Source of the DNA: a bacterium
Lineage (GTDB): Bacteria > Vulcanimicrobiota > Xenobia > Xenobiales > Xenobiaceae
Direction: 5' to 3'
NCBI GenBank assembly: GCA_017444165.1
Contig: JAFSXH010000032.1
Location: 1-16,256 of the forward strand
DNA: 16,256 bases
Shown here: positions 16,216 to 16,256 of the stretch, in pieces
Layout: every line of letters starts with the position of its first letter
Position numbering within the stretch: position 1 is the first letter of the stretch
Made by a program: the position numbers and the translations under genes
Notes under the pieces: generated by a model
Seen by the model: only the letters and a program-made list of their open reading frames with translations
The model's database searches: none
Told to the model about the DNA's origin: nothing

Positions 16216-16256
16216 ATCAAGGAGATACATGGTTGTTCTTTTTCGAATATGAAGGA
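16186..16256 (+). pseudogene. out-of-frame continuation of the PfaC/Pfa3-like gene (one base missing)
   Basis: From 16188 the frame TAT GAT ATA CGT is open to the window end (23 codons). It encodes YDIRIKRF, then INQGDTW, then LFFFEYEG, which is what FabA-like DH domains of this family show directly after GLPQPGETI. The annotated frame is correct up to ATC at 16183-16185. Only two bases (AT) then stand where a codon is expected. Restoring one base, for example C to give ATC CAT TAT, rejoins the frames. The gene therefore continues beyond the window. Whether the missing base is a sequencing error or a true mutation cannot be decided here. Confidence 0.75.

Noticed and set aside
16216..16256. 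GGAG followed by ATG (16229) as the start of a new gene after the apparent stop at 16215
   Set aside because: That ATG frame stops after seven codons (TGA), and the spacing resemblance is accidental because the same bases encode the NQGDTW segment of the continuing dehydratase.

Overview
The window is dominated by a three-gene operon for an iterative type I fatty acid/polyketide synthase of the PUFA-synthase (Pfa) family, sometimes called secondary lipid synthases. It occupies about 3.3 kb to the right edge. To its left lie two co-directional minus-strand genes (a putative exo/endonuclease/phosphatase-family lipoprotein and an unrecognised protein) and the 5' part of an AAA-ATPase-like/PD-(D/E)XK-type gene cut off by the left edge. 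The candidate lipobox on the nuclease-like protein and the Pfa type suggest a Gram-negative (diderm) bacterium. The gene order ER, then KS-MAT-ACPx3-KR-DH, then KS-CLF-AT-DH is that of the myxobacterial/deltaproteobacterial pfa1-pfa2-pfa3 loci, not the marine gammaproteobacterial pfaABCD order. I cannot name the species: the DNA is of middling GC, not the high GC of classical myxobacteria, and the leftmost gene is visibly AT-richer than the pfa genes.

Layout: 1-946 (minus) AAA-ATPase-like protein, C-terminus off the window; 947-1180 intergenic, with a 17-bp perfect palindrome and an AT-rich inverted repeat; 1181-2368 (minus) EEP-family protein; 2373-3212 (minus) unknown protein just upstream of it in the same operon; 3213-3326 divergent intergenic with a good sigma70-type promoter; 3327-4916 (plus) PfaD-like enoyl reductase; 4918-11511 (plus) PfaA/Pfa2-like synthase; 11524-16215 and onward (plus) PfaC/Pfa3-like synthase with the PfaB-type AT fused in.

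The three synthase subunits should act as one complex. The MAT loads malonyl units onto the three tandem ACPs, the KS and KS-CLF condense, the KR reduces, the PKS-type DH and FabA-like DH dehydrate or isomerise, and the separate FMN-dependent ER reduces the enoyl group. No phosphopantetheinyl transferase (PfaE) is visible, so ACP activation depends on a gene elsewhere.

Two points deserve attention. A run of nine G inside the second gene lies between ACP3 and KR, and loss or gain of one G would terminate the protein within a few codons, leaving KS-MAT-ACPs without KR-DH. In the third gene the reading frame is broken by one base near 16186, and the family sequence continues in another frame to the window end. 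That break is either a sequencing/assembly error or a real inactivating mutation.
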